This document shows, one piece after another, positions 58,651 to 64,000 of a DNA stretch of 64,000 bases. Numbering within the stretch: position 1 is the stretch's first letter; each line of letters opens with the position of its first letter. This DNA is from Parasponia andersonii. Taxonomy: Eukaryota; Streptophyta; Magnoliopsida; Rosales; Cannabaceae. The stretch covers positions 322,836 to 386,835 of the forward strand of contig JXTB01000106.1 in NCBI GenBank assembly GCA_002914805.1, given 5' to 3'. The translations under genes and the position numbers were made by a program. Below the pieces are notes generated by a model, which worked only from the letters and a program-made list of their open reading frames with translations, had not been told where the DNA came from and did no database searches.

Positions 58651-61449
58651 TTCTTGTTTTAACAATTTTTTCCTTTTTTTTTTTTTCTTCGGCACTCTGA
58701 CTGCTGATTATTATTATACAGATTGATCGATTTTATGCTATGTAATAAGGCTGGTTTTTATATTTCAGCTAGAGTGAACTCTTACACAATGGAAATTAGA
58801 GCGAAATTTTTATAAAAATAAGGACAATTTTTTTGTTTCAAATTTTCAACTTGGATATGGACATTATGTTCTGTTTGGTAGCTTTGAGATATGTTGAGAA
58901 TGATGCAAGATTTGACTTGACATGGTGCCAAAAAAGTAAACCTAATTAATTGTCACGATATATTATTAAATGATTAAAATGGTCAAGTTTTGATCTAGAA
59001 ATAAGGACATTTTTCTACTTCATCAACAATGAACATGACAAATATTTACGAGTCTATCATATTTATTTATCTCTGACAACAAAAAAAAAAAAAAGAAAGA
59101 TAGAGAGAAATTGGTTAAGTTCTGATTTAGAATGAGATACATTTTCCTCCTCCATTAACAGTCAAAATGACAAATTAATATTTGTCAAGCGAACTATCGC
59201 TTAAATGAATTGTGGTCAAAATTTTATAAACGAATTGATAGTTATGGTTTTTCTTATCTGGTTTTCGAGTTTTTGGAACTTTGTTTTATGATAACACTAG
59301 TAGAAAATTCAAACTAAAAACTTTCAGAGGGCTTCAACTGTTGACACATGACTATCATTGCTGTACTTTCTAGTTTAGAATCGAGAGTACTTTCGAGATC
59401 TCTCAAATAACTTAGAAAATTGAGAATTGAAATACTAAAATAACTTCAAAAACATATGTGTGTATATATATATATATATTAAGGATACTAATTTGGTTTG
59501 GATAGACCTAGCTATATATCTTATAAAAGAAAAGTTCCTTGAAATTGTTGCGTATATTTTAATATTTTCGAGGACTTCTTGAACTTGAAGACTTGAACCA
59601 GCATAATATTTTTTTTAAAAGGAAAATTATAACCTGTATTTTTTTTCTATTGTGAATTTAAGAAAATCTTGTATATTAAGAAATATCAAAAAAATATGAA
59701 ATTTATTTTTTTATGAGCCACCTTTTTTTCTATTCCCACCCGGTTTCTATATACACCTTTCACACATTTCAAATTTTGAAAATTTATTTTCACACAGTTC
59801 ATAAATTTTTAATTAATTACAAAAATACTCATTAATAAACATTTTGAAAACATATACGTTAAATCAAGTTACATGGTCATTCAATCACGATTTCAAAATT
59901 TACAAAAACTCAACACAATAAGCATGAATCAAAATAGATAAATAACGACACACGAATTTTATTATGATTTAGTACATCTAAGTTGTATCCACATCTATGT
60001 GATTTTAGTCCAATTACCGTTGGTTTATAATTCTGCTTCTTCCGTGAAAATTGCTCTTCAAATAAACGTTGAACTCCATTCAGCTCCAGCTGCAATTGAG
60101 CTTCCCAGCACCAGCACAAACCTATAAAATCCCTCTTCTGATCAGATCACTATTGGTCTCACTATCAAAATACTAAACTCAATAAATAAGAAATTTAGAG
60201 CTAAATGCACTTAAACTCTAAGGAAATACATCTTGCTTCCCGCAAGAGAGACTCTAAAAATATTACATATAAGGCTTAAGAGATGTAGTCCTATCAGAAA
60301 AAGAAACTTCCTATTTCTATAGGTAACTAAAAAAGACTAACATGGATAATAAGGATAAAAAATTAAATGTATCGTCCTGACAAAATATTGTATAATTCTG
60401 ATAAAACAAACTAAATACTGTTATGTATATTTTCAGATTTAAAAGTGCTAGACAAAACATTCAAATATTCTAAGGAGACAAACTTAATAATAAGATTAAT
60501 AACTTAGATCTAAACGTTTCATGTTGACAAAATATTCGGTTACAAAAACAAGACAAACTCATAAGTTATAAATCTAGTCATGCACAAAAATGTTAAGACA
60601 TCACATGCATTGACTAGACAAATTTATTAGCGCATGAAAATAGTTAAAAAAAAAAATGTCTAAATAGTCAAGCAGAAAGATTTGACAATCCTGTGAGTGT
60701 AGCGAATTTAGCAAAAACCAGTTTGTTATTCTGCAAACTAAATATACTAAACACATATTACGAAAAATAGCTATTGAACGCAAATTTGATGGTGTCTTTA
60801 GTTTCTCAGCTTAGGAGTGTCACAAGAGTCTTCTCACATAATTACACAGAAAGAGATACACAAAAACTTAAAGAAATACAACTGAAATTGCATAAAGAGT
60901 TCATTACAATCAAAGAATCATAGGATGCTAAATACAAACATGAACCAACAATTTATTTTCCCAACCTCCAAATACTTTATTATCAATTGACTTTTAAAAC
61001 CTAATTTTTTGTCTTCTTGTCCACTTTTATTGTCTTCTTCAAGTTTTGATAGCTTTTACCGTGAATAGTCAATGTTGACGGAGGTTTTGTCATAATAAAT
61101 TTAGAAAAATTATAAAATGTAGTTTGTGTGTGAAAAGAGTTAATTAATCAAAACAAATAAAGAGACAAAAATTTTATAGTGGTTCAGTCTTAAAAAAAAT
61201 GAGCCTATATTCACTGTTTTTTACTATTTTTTGGAGAATTACAGGAGTTTAAAATTACAATGTGTTGTCCGAAAAGAAAAAACAAGAGTTTAAAAAGTTC
61301 CCAAAGAATCTCAAAGATAAAAGAACAAAGATTAAAAAAAATCTCCCCTGAAATATTGAACTCCTTATATATAAGTAAGGATAGCTCAATATTTTCCGGA
61401 ATAGCAGGTAAAAGCAGAGAATACTAGGTAAAAGTTCCACGATGGCATG

Positions 61450-61482
<33 letters not shown>

Positions 61483-61990
61483 GTACGAATCTGGGACACT
61501 CTGAGTCAATCGAATGCTAAAAATTAAAGATCTTGTCTGTTTTTTTTTTTTAATTTGCGTACGTATATATGTATATAATTAACGCCTATAGTTTCTGGGT
61601 ATATATATATATATATATATATACGTATACTCAGACCAATATTTTACCTTAATTTCTACCTATGTGTCGTCCCATCAAGAATTAACTAAGCAAAAGAAAA
61701 AGAAAACAGATGTATAGAATAAAATAAGAACGAAAAGCGTTTTCTTTTCCTGTAACTACCAAAAATCATTTATTAACACATTTCAGTAAACTAAAACAGC
61801 AAGGTAAAAAACTATTACAGGAAAGACCCAAAATGTTCTCGAACCACGCACTTTCATTACAGTGGTGGGCTATTTGGCCTTCCGTATGTACAGAAGAAAC
61901 ATTTCCAAATAAGCCTGATTTCCATGGACCCATGTGAACATATATGTTAAATATATAGTATACAATTCATAGAATATATATGTATATATA
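58651..61990. other. Intergenic sequence between phytocyanin genes 2 and 3
   Basis: No gene recognised. TA microsatellites lie at about 59467-59480, 61450-61472 and 61601-61622. Two spots, 59950 (GAATTTTATTATGATTTAGT) and 61160 (ATTTTATAGTGGTTCAGTCT), share a motif common at the edges of plant transposons, but no element could be bounded. Confidence 0.45.
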
Positions 61991-62096
61991 TATGTGTATA
62001 TGTAAGGGAGTAGTACTCTTGGCAAGAGATAAACATAAGGAGATCAAATTAATTAAGGAGAAGAGAAACCACAGCAAAAAAAAATTAAGAAGAGAA

Positions 62097-62985
62097 ATGG
62101 CTCTGAGATCAATGGTTTTGGGTGCTTTAATACTTGAATTGTTAACAGCTGCCGTATTATTACTGTCGCAAATAGCCCAAGCCAAAGAATTTTTGGTGGG
62201 AGAAAAAATGTGTTGGACAATACCTCCTGGTGGGGCAGCCACTTATGCTTCTTGGGCTTCCAATATCACTTTTGTTGTGGGTGATACTCTCGGTGAGTAC
62301 ATATATATCTACAAATTATAAAGTGTTTATGATTATGAGTTAAAAAAAATTTTAGTCCTAGAACAATTTCTATATATAGTGGAATTTTTAATTTTGATAA
62401 ATTTTTAATTTTACATATGATCTCAAAATTGATATGTATGAAGATCTGATTAATTTAGTATGAGGTACAATTATCAGTTCTGGTCATTGCAGAATCACAG
62501 CACTTGTGATAATAATGTGTCAATACTGCTACATAATAGTGTTTGATGACCATAAGTTTTTTCATGATTAGAAGCCAAGAAGAATTTTAGTCATGGTTTT
62601 GCATATCATTGCTGGGTTCTTAGCTCTATCCAAATGAATAATGCTTTGTATTACACGCAATGATGCTTGTAACGACACCAATCCTTTATTCTACGCGACC
62701 ATTGGACCAACATATTTCAAACTCACTGCTGCCGAAGACTACTACTACGTCTCCACCCTCCCCAACAACTGCGCCAAGGGACAGAAGCTGGCCATCAGAG
62801 TTGCTGCGACAGCCTCTTCCGGCGTCATCTCACCTGCGCAAGCTCCTTCTGCTGCCCACGCTGAGGCGCCGGCCCTGCCTGCCGAGTTAGAACCTCAAGA
62901 AAAGATCAGCTCGGCCTCGTCTTTTGCCGCTACTTTTCATCTCATCTTCTCGTCTGTCGCCACATCTTTCTTGTGCCAGTTTTGA
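62097..62985 (+). pseudogene. Damaged early-nodulin-like phytocyanin (third copy)
   Basis: Exon 1 is clear: ATG 62097 to 62292, 65 codons plus one base, followed by GTGAGT. It has a signal peptide (1-29) and the N-terminal half of the domain (CWTIPPGGAATYASWASN, TFVVGDTL), ending in phase 1 like its neighbours. The exon-2 remnant, 62638-62985, encodes RNDACNDTNPLFYATIG, DYYYVSTLPNNCAKGQKLAI, a Pro/Ala tail and a hydrophobic end. The piece that should open exon 2 (VFNF...HNV-like) is missing: an in-frame TGA stands at 62635-62637, with no AG acceptor between it and the conserved sequence. The copper Cys is Ser and the His is Asn. Probably a pseudogene; a sequencing error or unusual splicing could also explain it. 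Confidence 0.75.
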
Positions 62986-63677
62986 GGGAACTTGATGATC
63001 ATAGTGACCTCTCTCTCTCTCTTCAATGCATGCCAAAATGAAAATAAAAAACCTTTGTTCTTTGGGTGTTTATTTTGGTTTTGCTTATGTACCTCAGTTT
63101 TTAATAGTTAATAAACTTTTTAGGACTCACCCTTTCGAGGAGAGGGTTTTCTGACTATCGAATGGTATAATTTGAGTACTGTGCTTTTGCAAAACATAAG
63201 TTTTATATGGTACTTCTGGCAATTAAAGAAGCTACATTTTCTAGCTTCTCAACGTAGCTATAAAACTACATTAGAATATCAGATTCCAAGGGCATTATTA
63301 TTTTTTATCCTATTTAAAAAAGTACCTAATGGTGAAAAATAAGACCACTTAGAAACCACTTAATTTTTTTTTTATTTTGATAAAAATTGAAAACCGAATA
63401 GTATACCTTTATTGATTTTATCCCTTTTAAATACCTATGTAATTATACATGCATGAATATGTGAGGAGAAAGACAATAAAAAAAAACTTCATAGAGAAGA
63501 AAGAGAGAATGAAGGGAGAAAAAGATAGAGGAAAATAAATGAGTTTCAAAACGAATGAGAAGAATAATTAGAAAGAAAGAGAAGAAAATCAATTTTTTTT
63601 AGAAAAATAAGAGGATATTAGAATTTTAAATAAAAATATATTATTGATAACTTGACTTTTCACGTCAGCTAAAGTTT
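62986..63677. other. 3' flank of the third phytocyanin copy
   Basis: AATAAA at about 63042 may serve as its polyadenylation signal. The remainder is AT-rich without recognised features. Confidence 0.4.
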
Positions 63678-64000
63678 TGTTGAAAATAAACTTGTTTAAA
63701 CCCATAAAAAATATTTAAGTCCATCAACATGAGGCCCAATAAGATGGAGTTAGCCCAAGTGCAAAACTCACAAAAGAAAAAACCCAAGTCCAAATTAAAG
63801 AAGTCTTCTACCTAGAATCTTCTAGTGTTAGGTAGATATTATCTTTTTACATGTGAATTATTTGATTATTATTAGAAGTATGTAGAAGAAAATATGTGTG
63901 GTTTAAGGATTTTTGTAATTATTTATTTGTGTGGTTCTCATTGTTTCTCATGTAGTATAAATACCCCTCCCCATTTGAGTTCTAAGCATCAAGTAAGAAG
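63678..64000 (+). repeat. Start of a copia 5' LTR, truncated by the window edge
   Basis: It begins TGTTGAAAATAAACTTGTTT, matching the first 16 bases of the LTR of copia element #1 at about 14 positions. It has the same layout: TATA box TATAAATA at 63956-63963, then CCCCTCCCCATTT, equivalent to CTCCTCCCCCCATTT there. A related but distinct copia element most likely continues beyond 64000; a solo LTR is also possible. Confidence 0.75.

Noticed and set aside
61450..61622. TA-rich tracts as possible regulatory elements
   Set aside because: Simple microsatellites, common in plant intergenic DNA.
1..64000. CRISPR arrays, bacterial operons, rRNA or tRNA genes
   Set aside because: None seen; the direct repeats present are LTRs, minisatellites or coding repeats of a plant genome.

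Overview
The window is nuclear DNA of a flowering plant, most likely a eudicot. It is AT-rich, full of LTR retrotransposons, and its host genes have GT-AG introns and phytocyanin domains that occur in plants. The species cannot be read from the sequence. One undetermined base lies at 34712.

Bases 1-32250 are a nested retrotransposon stack, nearly all on the minus strand. A Ty1/copia element (1-2814, running off the left edge) lies next to a decayed Tat-type Ty3/gypsy element. The Tat element has integrase at about 4258-5630, reverse transcriptase and protease at 10070-11560, and gag at 11800-12510 and 31233-32242. A complete plus-strand copia element (5635-10064, target duplication CTATT) sits inside its pol gene. 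An Athila-type element (12516-31227, target duplication CACTT) sits inside its gag gene. The Athila element contains a third-level insertion, a gag-only element with 2.95-kb LTRs (21374-28425, target duplication GTTTA). The Athila element also carries an intronless, broken copy of a LOG-type cytokinin-activating gene, in sense orientation between pol and the 3' LTR.

Bases 35700-43920 hold a second Athila fragment (gag plus LTR). Its LTR is split by a CACTA-like DNA element of about 5 kb that contains an intron-bearing fragment of an LRR-VIII-2 receptor-kinase gene. Bases 44000-52100 are intergenic sequence with MITE-like and foldback-like elements.

Bases 52100-63000 form the gene island: three phytocyanin genes in a head-to-tail plus-strand array. 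The first encodes a two-domain early-nodulin-like protein in three exons. The second encodes a stellacyanin-like blue copper protein with all four copper ligands and a long Pro/Ser-rich tail. The third is a damaged early-nodulin-like copy. All share a phase-1 intron at the same place in the fold, so they arose by tandem duplication. The proteins should be secreted and probably GPI-anchored at the plasma membrane or cell wall. A new copia LTR starts at 63678 and runs off the right edge; it resembles the LTR at 2443-2814.

All identities are from reading the translated sequence. No database search or alignment program was used, and percentages are estimates by eye.
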